Shown here: positions 22,825 to 35,100 of the stretch, piece by piece | Layout of the letters: every line of letters begins with the position of its first letter | How positions within the stretch are numbered: the stretch's first letter is position 1 | NCBI RefSeq assembly: GCF_001540865.1 | Contig: NC_033637.1 | Location: 9,789,078 to 9,853,077, forward strand | DNA: 64,000 nt | Source: Ananas comosus | Taxonomy: Eukaryota > Streptophyta > Magnoliopsida > Poales > Bromeliaceae | Reading direction: 5' to 3' | Position numbers and translations under genes: made by a program | The notes under the pieces: generated by a model | Database searches by the model: none | Told to the model about the DNA's origin: nothing | Seen by the model: only the letters and a program-made list of their open reading frames with translations

Positions 22825-22904
22825 TAAGAGACAATGCAAAAGATCATTGGGAAGATTAAATAGGGAGCAACTTATCTACACCCCTGATATAGATGATTGG
22901 TGCC

Positions 22905-23794
22905 CGTCCATTTTAAAGCAGAGTGTGTAAGGACATCGCAACTTCGGTCCATTTTAAAGCAGGCCCCTCACTTTTTATACAACTTTTCATTCACAAACCA
23001 ATGGACAATCGGAGTGAATTTATTCAGATTTTGGAGGATATATTGAGGGCTTGTGTCATGAACTTTGGAGGTGGGAGGCATCGACACTTGAGATTGGTCG
23101 AGTTTGCGTACAACAACAGTTATTAAGCAAGCATTCAGATACCTTCATTTGAAATATTGTATGGACGCAAGTGTTGATCACTCCCGCATTGGAGTAAAAT
23201 AGGTGAAAGAAGAACTTTGGGGCCAGATATTCTGTTGGAGACAGAGTAAAAGGTTAGAATTGTACGACGATATCTACTGACCACGCAGAGTCGACAGAGC
23301 AGTTATATTGATATTTGGCGATGAGACTTGGAATTTCAGGCTAGTGACTATATATTTTTGAAAGTCTTACCATCTAAAGGGATTCGCGGATTCGGAGTTT
23401 GTGGAAACTTATTTTGTGGTATATTAATTCCTTCGGGGTATTGGAATGAGTTGGACTGGTGGCATACGTGGTTACGTTACCGCCGACATTAGCTAGTGTC
23501 CACGACGTCTTCCATGTCTTGACTTTGAGGAGATATATTTTCGACCCTTCACATCTAATTGACTTCATTCCACTCGAGTTGAGCAAGGACTTGAGATATG
23601 AGAAGAGATCGGTGAGAATTCTTGCTCGGAAAGAATTGCGCAACTGTTTTATTCCTTATGTTAAAGTGTTGTGGAATAATCACGAAGTGACTAGTCGGAG
23701 ACAGTGATGCTGGAGTCTTACCCCTAGCTGTTCGAGAATACTTCTTGAGGTATGAATTAAGTTTCAAGGACGAAATTTTTTGTAAAGGGAAGGT
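22905..23794 (+). pseudogene. gypsy integrase C-terminal remnant, same family as 9243-12610
   Basis: The frame at 22923-23126 encodes an ILEDILRACVMNFGG segment followed by HLRLVEFAYNNSY, the region after the catalytic core. 23459-23707 encodes HDVFHVLTLRRYIFDPSHL and a chromodomain-like YVKVLWNNHE. Intervening stops break the frame. It ends at AAGGGAAGG, a polypurine tract, just before the LTR start at 23795. Everything upstream (RT, RNase H, most of integrase) is missing. Confidence 0.8.
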
Positions 23795-26000
23795 TGTGGT
23801 GTTCCAAAAACTTAGCTATCAGAATAACTATAGTCTCAACAGCTAGTCGACATATCTGTAGAGTATCGGGTCAAGTTGAAGTCAATTTAGTGCAAAATGG
23901 ATGCGAAACCGATTTGGAGCATTGAAATCTGCTAAAACTAGAGTTTTGGCAACTTTAGGGCACCCAGAAATAGGAACCAGGCACCCAGATTCTTAGTGCA
24001 GAGCTATAGAAGTTATTGAAGTCATTCGAGCCCTCTTTCAGGATGCTCGAAAGTTACTGTAGCTGCCTGAAAGTGAGTTGGTGAACTTTCTCGAGTGTAT
24101 CGAATAGTGCTGACACGTGTGGTGTGGTTGGTTTGGATTCGGGCGTAGGTGATGGTTCCGAATGCTCCCTGTGGGCGCCTACTTGGGTTCTGGACATGGA
24201 TTTGGGCCAATTAGGATGAGCAAAAGTAGTTTCGGGTGCCCGAAATCTAGGATTTCTATAGAGAACAGGTTTGCTTCTGTTGACTCGAGGACTCTCTCCC
24301 TTCCTTCAATTCCTATATAAATAACTCCCCTATGTCCCTAACTCTCTCTTTTCACTCTCCTGCATTAGAGAACTCCCATTCTCATTCCATTCTCCCTTTT
24401 CTCCTTCCTTCTTCACCTTGCGGGCTGGCAGCAACTACAGAACCAGCACCAATAGCAGTTGAAGCTTGGGATTATGGTTGAATTGAAGTTTCTAACTACA
24501 GTTTGAACTTTTGTCGGTGGTTTAGCTGAGGAGTGGAATGTATGGATTGGTTTCTTTCACATGGATTTTAGGTTAGTTGAGCTGAATTTGTGATTCAAGT
24601 GGATTTTCGAAATCGAATCGATATTTTGTATCAGATTTTTTTCTTCTAAATTCTATTCCGGTGATTTTCTTGCTTGCAGTTGGATTTCTCTATTTTTCCT
24701 ACTTGAATTGGAGCTAGGGAAGGTGCTTGTGTAATTGATTCCTTATCAGAGTAGGTATGTTGAACCAATTTTGAGTGGAAAGAAATTTTCATTAACCGTG
24801 AGGCTGTTTTTGATGATTTTTCGGATTCCAATTATGTTTGTTTGTTTGTTTTTTTTTTTTTTTTGTTTGAGCGATAGGTAGCTCGCTACCCGCTTCGTTT
24901 ATTTCATTTAGAAATAAACTTAGTTGAAAATATGAATCAACTAGAATTCGAACTTGGGTCTCGGGTACCAACCACCAAGCCCTTTGCCACTTGCTCTAGG
25001 GACGGTTGCTTGCTGGGTTTTTAGTGTTTGCTGGAGTGTTTCTTACTGGATTCATGGGCTGTGAGGGAGTCCACTTCGTTCCAATTCCCGAATTGCGAAT
25101 AGAGGTCGGTTTGGCATATCGAACATGACGAACTGCTTGATATGTCTGCTAATTATAGATCCAACATGTTCTTGTTATGGCTGGTTAGTAGATTGGATAT
25201 TTCAACTGGTTTTAGACTTATTATTAGTCATATATATGTGTCTGGTGGAGCAAGGTTAATTATCCTATAAACTTAACTAAGTAGCCATATAGTTGATGAT
25301 AAGTTTCTATGCATTTTTATGTTCTTTCTTTAGCTGATACTTACCTGTTATACATGACCGATCACTGTTCATGTAGTCTAATTTCAGATTCAGATTGATC
25401 CTTTATGCCTGGGCTGTGGGGCAAAGTTGAGTAGTGTTAGTTAAATTGTTTGGTACTCGGGGATTTGGGCGGGGTCGGGTTTTAGACCATCTGTAATTCA
25501 TGGCAGCCGTGGATTTGTACAGTTGTACGAGACATTAGTAATTGCATCAAATTTCGCCAAGGTTACTTCATTAGTGGTTATTATGATCTGTTTGATCATT
25601 TGCATCGACTATAGCCTATAAGAACTCTATTGGGCTTGATCTGATTGCTATGATACTCGAGTGGATCGCTTCCCTCGAGCGCTCCCCCAGAGGTTAGCGA
25701 TTTATTAGTGGATAGGTCACTTTGACATTGGCGACCCACCAAATTTTGATAGGGATCAGACATGAGGCTAGCGCGGGCTTGACCGGACCTATGGGCCAGC
25801 GAGGTATTTCGGTAGTATTATAGCTAGTTATGCATAACATTCATGATGCACTCATTCTAGTTATTAGCATAGAGGCATAGTAACAGTAGTTTCTTTTCCT
25901 CAATTATTTATATAATATATTACTCTTCCATTCAGCAGTATTACTTATACCTCTAGTAAACCTAATGGGTAGATCGTTGTCGTCGATGATAGTACTCATT
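23795..26000 (+). mobile_element. gypsy 3' LTR, 3'-truncated, with nested SINE
   Basis: It starts TGTGGTGTTCC directly after the polypurine tract, as in the minus-strand LTR that begins at 9194. Both contain CTAGAGTTTTG and a GGCACCCAGA or GGCGCCCAGA phrase. A CTATATAAATAACTCCCC phrase near 24314 is a plausible LTR promoter TATA element. Similarity to LTR 3' landmarks (ACTCATTG) reaches about 26000, but no GGGCATGACA-type end is seen. A SINE is inserted at 24850-25015. Confidence 0.65.
24850..25015 (-). mobile_element. tRNA-derived SINE, copy 1
   Basis: On the minus strand it runs from ACCGTCCCTAGAGCAAG through an A-box-like TGGCAAAGGGC, GGTTGGTACCCGAGACCC, B box AGTTCGAATTC, and ATTTCTAAATGAAATAAACG to a GCTACCTATCG tail and A-run (T-run on plus). 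It matches the copies at 26461 and 59204. The insertion lies inside a gypsy LTR and so is younger than it. A clean target duplication is not evident. Confidence 0.8.
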
Positions 26001-26442
26001 GAAAATTATCAAAATCTAGAATTTTAGTTTTGAATTCAAATTCTAAATTGAATTTAAAATGTGAATTTAAATTTTAAAAGTAAAATTAAGTCAAAATCTT
26101 TTTATTCAAGTTGAAACAAAGGATAAAATCGAGAATTTATAAAATATTTGCAAATTTCTGGCACTCGGGAATAGAAGATATGCAATCCTCATTCTCCCTA
26201 ATTAGGAGATACGATTCTCTCTTTTAGGGAGGTTCTACTCTCTTTGGGACAAAATATTACCAACTCGATTACTTAATGACATTATCTAAATATAATAATC
26301 CGCAATAAATTCTGAGTAATCCATTATATAGATAGCATGATAAAACGCTCACCCAGTAAATATGCTTTCAATATGCATCTTGGAGGATGTGACAAGTCTT
26401 ATCATAATTTGTTATATGTTAAAATATTTCATTTGATGAGTT
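26001..26442. other. AT-rich intergenic stretch
   Basis: Nothing recognisable is here apart from degenerate TTTGAATTT phrases near 26020-26090. Confidence 0.5.
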
Positions 26443-26460
26443 AATAAATAAATAAATAGG

Positions 26461-26572
26461 GTGTAGTGGTTGGTACCTGAGATCCAAGTTCGAATTCTAG
26501 TTAATTCACATTTCCAGCTAAGTTTATTTCTAAATGAAATAAAGAAAACGGTTAGAATGTTACCTTTCTCTC
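26461..26572 (+). mobile_element. tRNA-derived SINE, copy 2, 5'-truncated
   Basis: The body has GGTTGGTACCTGAGATCC, B box AGTTCGAATTC and TTTATTTCTAAATGAAATAA, ending in TACCTTTCTCTC. It is flanked by perfect 18-bp direct repeats AATAAATAAATAAATAGG (26443-26460 and 26573-26590). The first 40 bp of the family, including the A box, are missing. The target duplication directly abuts the truncated end, so truncation occurred at insertion, as expected for target-primed reverse transcription. Confidence 0.8.
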
Positions 26573-26610
26573 AATAAATAAATAAATAGGAAATTAAATT
26601 ATAAATATTT

Positions 26611-26870
26611 AATGGCCTTTTTGCATAAAAAATCTACAGTTCTGCATTTTTGTAAAAACGAACCATTATTCTGAATTTTATAGATTTGATCTAAATTTTC
26701 AATAAACTGACCAAAATATTCTTATTCCTTTTTCTATCTCCTTTTATTTTCTTTCTCTCATTCGTATTTTCCTCTCCAACCCTCATCGCCTTCTCCACCA
26801 CCTTCGTGGCTCTCGGCGATGGTGACGAGGGCAATACAATATTTTAGGATAATTAACATATTTTGGCCAG
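26611..26870 (+). repeat. recurrent 'TTTTTGCATAAAA' repeat, copy 3
   Basis: ATGGCCTTTTTGCATAAAAA, then GCATTTTTGTAAAAACG and AAACTGACCAAAATATTC match copies at 13513 and 16912. T/C-rich sequence and a CTCGGCGATGGTGACGAGG phrase follow. It is interrupted at 26871 by the copia element. Confidence 0.5.
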
Positions 26871-28018
26871 TGTTGGGAATCCAGTACTCGCCTCGATACC
26901 GGATCTTGTGAATTCGCAACTCGCTCCGATACCGACTGTTGTGGATCCGGTACCGATTGTTGGATTCTGCAATGGAAGCGTCAAATCGGATTTTTACCAT
27001 AAACCTGTCTACTCAGCAAAAGCTTATACAATCACAAAAGAGAGAAAAACAAAAATAGAAAATATGCGGGTAAAATAAGATTCATTAAATAAGAGAAGAT
27101 TACACCTGACTCCCTTTCTGCAACAGAGTAGTTACAACCCGAGCCCACTTTCTGAATCTCTTCTACCCTTCTCTTTTTTTTTATAAATATAAAAGACAAC
27201 TCTCTTTCTTTCTCACATGCACCCGTACACTAGGTGCATACAATCGGCCAACTCTCTCTCTCTGGTACAAACCACCAAAGAGCTTCAACTTTTTGGCTGT
27301 ACTCATCTCCAAAAGCACTCCACATGGTGCTTCTATAATGCTTACAATAAAACGTACCCAAATCCTAGTATATTTAGGATTCCTACTTCAATAAATATTT
27401 AAATCTATATTTCGTTTATCTCCAATAGATTTAAATATTTATCCCAATCTAGTTAGATTTATACTCTAATTAATATCTAAATCTTAATTTATGTCCAACA
27501 GATTTAAATATTAATTCTTATCTGTAAGGACTGAGATTTTGACAGTGCAACCAAACTCTCTGTTGACAATGTTTATGTGTGTAATTTAATTACATAAGCA
27601 CTCGTCAAGTTTCAGGAGAAAATGAGCNTCTTAGTATTTCAAAACCTGTTTCTGTGGTTGGAAACATTTTAACTGATAGATGTGGATTTATGTTCAAATA
27701 TCGAATATATAAATGTGAACCTGTGATGTGAATGGTGTATGAACATATAATTGTTGGATATTTGTATGTTCATTTGGTTGTGGTTGTACCTGGGTTACTT
27801 CTTGTACGTGTGTGACGCCGTGCAAATACAGGGGAGACTCTGTTCGTGTGAACAGTGGATTCCCTGTGTTTGTGGCGGATCTGGCATACTCTGGGGTCAG
27901 GCTTTAAAAAAAAATAAAAATTTCAGACGCTTTTCCGCTATGTTTTAAACTAAAAGGGACCCCGGGGCGTGACATTATCTAACTAGAATTAATCTACAAA
28001 TCTAATCAAATCCTAACA
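26871..28018 (-). mobile_element. copia 3' LTR, interrupted by a solo LTR
   Basis: Its edges match the 5' LTR of the same element: TGTTAGGATTTG at the minus-strand start, the GCGTCAAATCGG phrase and the CAACA end. It is about 695 bp long once the insertion at 27523-27974 is removed. Comparison with the 5' LTR shows scattered substitutions. Confidence 0.8.
27523..27974 (+). mobile_element. solo LTR (gypsy-like), 452 bp, nested
   Basis: TGTAAGGACTGAG at the start and GGGGCGTGACA at the end give TG...CA boundaries. It is flanked by perfect 5-bp repeats TTATC (27518-27522 and 27975-27979). Removing it restores a sequence that aligns with the undamaged copia 5' LTR. No internal region is present, so an earlier full element was probably reduced by LTR-LTR recombination. 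Confidence 0.85.
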
Positions 28019-28046
28019 ATCTCCACCTTGGTTGGATTTGTAGTCT

Positions 28047-29414
28047 TCAATCGCTGCGTCGAGCACGCCATGCAAGCTCCACCTTGAGCTTGTCTCCTCC
28101 GCTCGATGTCGTCGCATCCGCCGCTGCGCCTCCAGCGACTGCACCTCCGCGAACTTTCGGAACCCAAACCGGCTTCGCTCCCATTCTGACAGTGCTCCCG
28201 TTCATAATGTATAAGTTTCCACACTTGTTCACCTCGCACACGACCGGATCTCGTTTTCGGACCCTCATAGCTCCACTTGAAATCGAAAAATCACAACCCT
28301 TCGAGTCCAATGTGCCTAACGAGATCAAATTCTGCTTCAATCCAGAAACATGCCGTACACCTATCAGCGTCCTCACAACCCCATCGTGCATTCGGATCTT
28401 CACCGTGCCGACTCCCAAAACTTTGCACGCCGTCCCGTTCCCCATTTGAGTTTTTTCACCCTTAATTGCCTTATAGGTGGCAAAAGACTTCTTCTCCGGG
28501 CATACATGAAAGGAACACGCCGAATCGAGTACCCACGCATCATCCAAAATTTTCGCACCTCCGGTCGCCGCATATAGCACATAAGAATCGATCATCTCCG
28601 ATTTTGTCGCATGCGCCGTGGCTGATACCGTCTCATCCTGATTCACGAAAGTTTTCTCCTTTTGCCGCTTCAACTCCTTCAGATCATTCTGAAGTTCCCA
28701 ACAATTGTGCTTAATATGCCCTTTCCTATGACAGTAAAAGCACTCCACCTCATATAGCGACTTCTTCTGTCGATCTCCAGTCGCTGATGTTGTCGCCTCC
28801 TTCTTTGCTTTCACCACTAGAGCAGTATCACGGCTCTGCGTGCTAGACTTCTGAGTCATCTTCTGCATCTCTTTCGAGAGAAGCGCTGCCGTGACCATCT
28901 CCACGCATATGGTCTCCTTGCCATAAAGCAATGTGGTCACCAGATGCTCATATGTCGTCGGTAACGAAGATAATAAAATCAGCGCCTTATCCTCGTCATC
29001 CAGATTGACTCCGATGCTAGTGAACTGGGCCACCACCTTATTGAACTCGTTAAGATGCTCATGTAGACTCGCCGCTTCCTGTATCCGCAGCGTAAATAGT
29101 CGTTGTTTCAGATACAATCTGTTCATCAGGGAGTTGGCCATGTACAGATCTTCCAATTTCTTCCAAAACTTTGCCGGTGTCATCTCACTGGCTACGTTGT
29201 AAAGAACATCATCTGCTAATAATAGATGAAGCGTACTCAGCGCCTTCCGCTCCATCTTCGCCTATGCCACATCTGTGACCTCCGCCGGCTTCGCCTCCTT
29301 TCCGTTCAACGTCTCATCTACTTCTTATTGTACGAGGATCGCCCGTACTTTAATCTGCCATAATCCGAAATTGTTCTTGCCGTCAAACTTCTCGATTTTA
29401 AATTTCGTGGCCAT
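28047..29414 (-). pseudogene. copia gag and protease start, two premature stops, truncated
   Basis: The frame starts at ATG 29414 with a GKNNFGLWQIKVRAIL segment, the usual N-terminus of plant copia Gag. In-frame stops lie at 29325-29327 and 29262-29264. After these a 402-codon frame stays open to 28047. Within that frame the zinc knuckle CFYCHRKGHIKHNC is at about residues 172-185, and the protease-type WVLDSACSFH motif at about 241-250 (the family usually has DSGAS, so the Gly is lost). A pre-integrase segment ends at NLYIMNGSTV. It then runs straight into the 3' non-coding region; about 3 kb of pol is deleted. Gag packages element RNA in the family; this copy is unlikely to make a full protein. 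Confidence 0.85.
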
Positions 29415-29449
29415 CTCCGTTGATCTATCCCGCATATGAGTAACCTTCA

Positions 29450-29461
29450 GCTCTGATACCA
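29450..29461 (-). other. primer-binding site (initiator Met-tRNA)
   Basis: On the minus strand TGGTATCAGAGC lies two bases after the 5' LTR end. It is the standard match to the 3' end of plant initiator methionine tRNA used by copia elements. Confidence 0.85.
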
Positions 29462-29463
29462 AT

Positions 29464-30158
29464 TGTTGAGAATCTGGTACTCGCCCCGATACCGGATCTT
29501 CTGAATCCGCAACCTGCTCCGATACCGACTGTTATAGATTCGGTACCGATTGTTAGGATTCCACAACGGAAGCGTCAAATCGGGTTTTTCCATAAATCCG
29601 CCTCCTCAGCAAAAGCTGATACAATCACAAAAGAGAGAAAAACAAAAACAAAAAATATATGGGTAAAATAAGATTCATTAAATAAGAAAAGATTATACCT
29701 TACTCCTCTTCTGCAACAGAGTAGATACAACCCGAGCCCTCTTTCTGAATCTCTTCTATCATTCTCTCGTCTTTTATAAATCTAAAAGACAACTCTCTTT
29801 CTCTCTCACATGCACCCGTGCACTAGGTGCATGCAACCGGTTAACTCTCTCTCTTTCTCTGGTACAAACCACCAAAGAGCTTCAACTTTTTGGCCTTACT
29901 CATCTCCAAAAGCACCCAATATGGTGCTTATATAATACTTACAATAAAACGTACCCAAATTCTAGTATATTTAGGATTCCTACTCTAATAAATATTTAAA
30001 TTTATATTTCGTTTATCTCCAATAGATTTAAATATTTATCCTAATCTAGTTAGATTTATACTCTAATTAATATCTAAATTTTAATTTATCTCCAACAGAT
30101 TTAAATATTAATTCTTATCCAACTAGAATTAATCTACAAATCTAACCAAATCCTAACA
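29464..30158 (-). mobile_element. copia 5' LTR
   Basis: TGTTAGGATTTGG at the minus-strand start and GATTCTCAACA at the end, 695 bp. The element boundary on the right is followed by GCCGG. It is nearly collinear with the 3' LTR apart from the nested solo LTR. Confidence 0.85.
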
Positions 30159-30232
30159 GCCGGTAATTAACATATTTTGTACCATTCACATAACTATAAA
30201 TTTATTAAAGTAAGCAATTAACTTAAATTTTA

Positions 30233-30577
30233 GGGTAAGCTTCATATTGCATCTTTGTGGTTTAGCTCATTTTCACTTTGCCACTACATGGTTTAAAAAG
30301 TTTCAGTTTGCCCCCACCCCTCCTATAATTTGATTTTTATTTCACCAAAACACTCTATGTGAAACAGGGTGGCAAACCGAAAATATTAAAAAACTCACAA
30401 TATAACAAAGTGAAAAATATACTAAACTGCAGGGAGGCAAAGTGAAATATTTTAAACCGTAAAGTGACAAAATAAAAATGAGCTAAATCACAGAAAGATA
30501 AAGTATAACTTTTTGAACTACATGGTGACAAAGTAAAAAATAAGCTACACTACAGAAAGGCAAATTGAAGTTTATCC
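30233..30577. mobile_element. foldback MULE-type MITE, second example
   Basis: The left end GGGTAAGCTTCATATTGC and right end GCAAATTGAAGTTTATCC are inverted, as are long internal phrases (ACTTTGCC...ATGGTTTAAAAAG against its complement). Flanks TAAATTTTA and TAAAATTTTA are a 9-bp target duplication with one extra A. It differs in sequence from 20733-21094 but has the same design. Confidence 0.65.
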
Positions 30578-32179
30578 TAAAATTTTATATCCGAAGAGCC
30601 ATCAAATTATTTAAATCAAACAAATTAAAAGATTGAGTACTAAAATCAAAATTTTAAAAGATCGTACAGTGAATCGAAATGACTAATAGCTAGTTCATAT
30701 ATCTATTTTATACATTTTTACTTTAATAATCATTACAACTTTAATCAATTAACTTTTAATTATTGTTGTTTTATGGTACTTTTGTGACTATTCCCAGCCC
30801 AATGTCACTCCTAACTTTATGTGTCGATCAACTTTCCTAAATTTACAAGTACTATATGGGGGGGTTGGCTTTAATTTCTTTATTTATTGTTATATAGTAT
30901 CCAATGTAATTGAAATTTATAGTACAATTGTGTGGTATATTAGCTTCATCTTAATTGATTTTTTTTTTCTTTTTTTTTGGTTGGTAAAAATGTACAACGA
31001 GTCCCTAACCTTTAGTACTTTTGTAAATACGTCTTCGGACTTTTAATTTTCGCAATTAGACTTCGCAAAATTGATTCTCATAAATTTCTATCATGTCATA
31101 TCCTTGTGGGGAACCAAATATTAAATTCTCAATTCCTCATGCACATTCCTGTAAATTTTAAAAATGTCACAAGCCCAACATGTCCTACTAGTAAAGGGAT
31201 AATTGCATATACGTACTACTCAAAACTTCTGAAATAGAGAAAATAAAAATAATGGAATTAAAGAAAGTAATATTAAAGCAATAGAGGCAATTGCTTATAT
31301 GCTCCAGCAAAGTTTCTGACTTTTCTTATTTATCCCTCTTAGAAGGTTAATATTAAAAAATATTTTTTGAAGATTCCAAGGCCTTTCAAATATATCCCTA
31401 AAGTTAAATTTTATTAGTGAACGGTTAGGAACAGCCATTCTCTCTGTAAAATTACCTTTTTACCCTTTCTAATATATCTTTCTATTATCACCAATTTTTC
31501 TTATTTGTTCTTACGTTATGAGTAAAATAAGTATTTTTATTTTTTGCCCTTTTAGATTATATGCACTTCTATCGTCATTAATTTTTCTTATTTGTCGTTA
31601 AATTAAGGGCAAAATACGTATTTTATTATTTTTTAATTATGATAGAAATTTAATCTGAGATGACTTAACGGGCACTAACAGTAGGGATATTTTTGAATAA
31701 TAGAGAAATATATGATGGGTATATTTAAAACCAAAAAACAGTAGGAGTAAATAAAATATTTCAGAAATTTTGAGAGGTATATAAGTAATTATCCCGAAAC
31801 AATATGATATTCGTTTTAACATTATCATATTTTTGGTAAAATCAAATTTCCACACTTTTTCTAACAATATCAATCCAACATTTCATTCTCTTCTAGTTAT
31901 CAAGTCTATAGATCTTCTCTTCCTATATTTACTCCATGCAAATCAATTCTACAACTAGATCTTCTAATTAATAAGGTGAAGAACAAAACCAAAAAGGAGG
32001 TGAAAAAAAAAAAAAAAAAAAAAAAAAAAACTAAATTAAGAAGCCCACACTTACTAGTTATCCATGATGACCCAAAATAAAACCTAGGAATTACAATCCT
32101 TTTACATCTATAGTAATTAACCCTACACAATCTTAAGAAGGCTTTAGTTGTTCTCCCTATCAACAACCAACCATATATG
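30578..32179. other. intergenic DNA 3' of the trihelix gene
   Basis: No gene is seen. 31290-31800 contains phrases (AAATATATCCCTAAAGTTAAA, CACCAATTTTTCTTATTTGT, AAATTAAGGGCAAAATACG) that recur at 40010-40500 and 57500-57620, so it belongs to the same dispersed repeat family that flanks the large MULE. A 26-base A-run lies at 32006-32031. Confidence 0.5.
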
Positions 32180-35100
32180 CTACAATTTATCAGCAATTTT
32201 TCCGAGCGCATCCGCGAGTTTGTTGAGAATGACTAGCAAGCTATTTGTTTGATCCTTCCTTTGCTCTCTATCCAATTGTGAGTTCAAGTTCTGCGCTTCG
32301 AGTTGCGCGCTCAGCATTCGACTGTTTCTCTCGAGCACGTCGATAAGTTGGCTTTCGACGTTTGTTTCTCCCTCGTCCGTCGACGCTCGTTTTCTCTTGT
32401 GCCCTTCGTTCTCGGTGTCGTGAGCTGGTTGCTTATCTTTCGACGTACCTGCATTACTAGAAGAACTAATTTAGTACAAGATACTGAAGAAAGAATTCGA
32501 ATCAAAAAGTACGTCGAAATGACATCCATTTCAGTACATGCACTAGGTTTTGCGCAAAAAAACTATGTCGAAAACTAGCATCATTAGTATGAAATTATAG
32601 CTACAAAAGGCACTTAAATATGTTTATTTCTCGATATTTTACCATGGATTTTGCGTATATAAATTTCCTGTAAATATGCGAAATTGCACAATTTTGTACT
32701 AGAATTTGCACGCAATAAAAATATGGCATGTCTATTATATTGTGGTTTTTTTTTGAAGTAATTAAAAAATAGGTTGATGATCATGCCACAAGGAATAAAG
32801 AACATGGGTATATATATGTATAATTTGCTATTTGAAAATTTTCCATTACCAAATTTTTGAATGAATCAAATTTGTTTAACATTTAAAGTTATGGATTATC
32901 GACGTAAAAAAAAAAAAGAAAAGCTCTATTAATTATCTTCGGTCAATATGTTTAGTGCTTTTGTTTAGTGCTAAATTAGCCAAGTCCGAGCAATGTAATA
33001 AGTTGCTAAGATGGATGCTACGTACCTCATACTGATTAAGTTCTCGCTTAGAACATATTTTTAATCTATTCCGAGAAGCAATTCGATCTCAAATATTTTG
33101 GCGACCAAAACATTTAGAGCTTTCGCTATTAGTTCTGATGGTAAGTTAAACCAAACTTAATTCTAAGTCACAAAAACAAGAAGTTCATTTTGACGATTAA
33201 GTGACGGATTTTAATGAACTCGTGAGGTGCATGCTTCTGCAAATATCTTTAATTATTTATTTTTATTTTTCGTTTTATTACTACACGCGACTCGACTCAA
33301 AAAAAGCTTCACCAAAGTCCTAGCTGAACCACAAAGGTCCTAAAATTTATCGCTGTGAAAATGTTATTTATAAAAAATTAAACCTATGCAAACAATACAA
33401 TAACTATGAAATTAATCCTGGTTAAGCAGTGTCAATTACAATCCTTGTGGTGCATTAACAGGAAATCATTTACGCTAATTAGCTTCAGCAGTTCAACTTG
33501 TTTACGTCGTCTAAGATAAAAACTAACTTCAAATTGGAAAAAGAATAACAATATATAGCACAAAGCAACTATAACTACTATAAAATAGTAGTATTTGGAA
33601 CAAACCATTACCTGGCTCAATGCTCTCTTGGTGAGGTGCTTCATATTTTTTCTCTGCATCTCAAAAGAAGGCAAGTAATCCATTAGGGCTGAATTAGAAA
33701 TAATGAGAAGGATTTTACCATATCAAGAAGGTAAAATTATATGGTGAAATGTGCCCACTCTCTATATAAATTTTAAAACCTATTAATTAATTCAGCTACC
33801 AATATACGTACTTTAGTATAGGTGGATAAAATACTCAGCTTGAAACTAAAGATTCAAGGATTTGAGCTTTTTGGGGCTAAGGAAGCTTACGAACTACATC
33901 AACGTGAATCATATGAAATACTCTGTTCATGAAAGTTGAAATAGATAACAGCGGGGGCATGAGTGAATTGCACCACATCAGTATCAGAAATTGATTTTAA
34001 AATTATTTTTCAAAAAGAGGATTATGATCTATACTCGAGCGGGATCTAATTCGGGCCGGCTTGATATTTTTTTTTCATATGTTTTATGTCAATTTTTCTC
34101 TTTTTTTTTTTTTGTTTAAAAAAGAGAACAAAATTAGTAGAATTTCAATTATCTGTATATTAGCTCGAATCCGTCCTTAAATAATTGTTGCCAGTTAGAC
34201 ATGTTTACCTGACCCACCTCATATCAATGGGCCCAAAAAATGATCAAGTTCTTGTCATATTTTGAGTAGGAAATTCTAATAGAGAAGAGCCATCAAATTC
34301 TAAAAAGGTTCAAAAACAAATAAACAAATAAATAAATAAACTCAAACACCATGTTAACTAATTGCAGCTTCAAATTGGAAAGTTTCTAAGGTGTATATTA
34401 TATATATATATTATATATATATATATGAAGGAAACACTTACCAGATATTGGCATGGCCACCACCGGCACAGCCGCCGCAGTCGCCGTGGTGGGCGGCAGC
34501 ACCGATCTCTCCTCCGCCTCCTCTCCGCCTCTAGCCGCGGCTGCAGTGACCGCGACAGCTACTGCCTCCTCCTCTTCACTGTCGGAGAACAGCCCGTCCT
34601 CCGCCGCTGTCCTTCCGCTGTCGAACACTGCCTCCTCCACCTCCGCCTCGCCTCTCTGGCCTGCCATCTCCGTCTTCTTCTTCTCCTCCTCCTCTTTTCT
34701 CTGCCGCCGCCGCCGCCGCTCTCTCCTCCTCCTCAATCTCCTCGTCTCTTCTCCTCCGCGACGCTGCCTGCGCGACGCCGTCGAGATATTCGTAGACTCC
34801 CGGTCGAAGAACCCGGAGCCGCCTCTCCCGCCGCAGATATATCCTCATCGCCCAAAACGACTCCCCCCTGTCGCGCCCCTTCGCCTCTCCCACTCCTTTA
34901 TCTCTTATAATCCCCGCCAGATTGCTTCCACCCGCTCTCCTGCACTGCCCGCCCCCGGACACCCCGTCCGTCCGCAGTACCGCCACCGCCGCCCACCATC
35001 GGCTCCAGCTGCTGTCTGCCAACCCGCCGCCCTCCGCCGCCGGCCGGCCGCCCCCCCTCCCGCCCCCCCTCCCCTCCACCACCTTCTTCCCTTGTATCAG

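Larger units (their letters stand above)
26871..30158 (-). mobile_element. gag-only Ty1/copia element with both LTRs
   Basis: The minus-strand element runs 5' LTR 29464-30158, primer-binding site, decayed gag/protease region, polypurine AAGGTGGAGA, and 3' LTR 28018-26871. LTRs start TGTTAGGATTTG and end in CAACA. Flanking 5-bp sequences are GCCAG and GCCGG, a target duplication with one change. Integrase, reverse transcriptase and RNase H are entirely absent, so the structure is that of a gag-only non-autonomous element (comparable to TR-GAG types). Confidence 0.85.

Noticed and set aside
28084..29202. Plus-strand frames opposite the copia gag
   Set aside because: They are shadow frames. The minus strand has the zinc knuckle, protease motif, primer site and LTRs.
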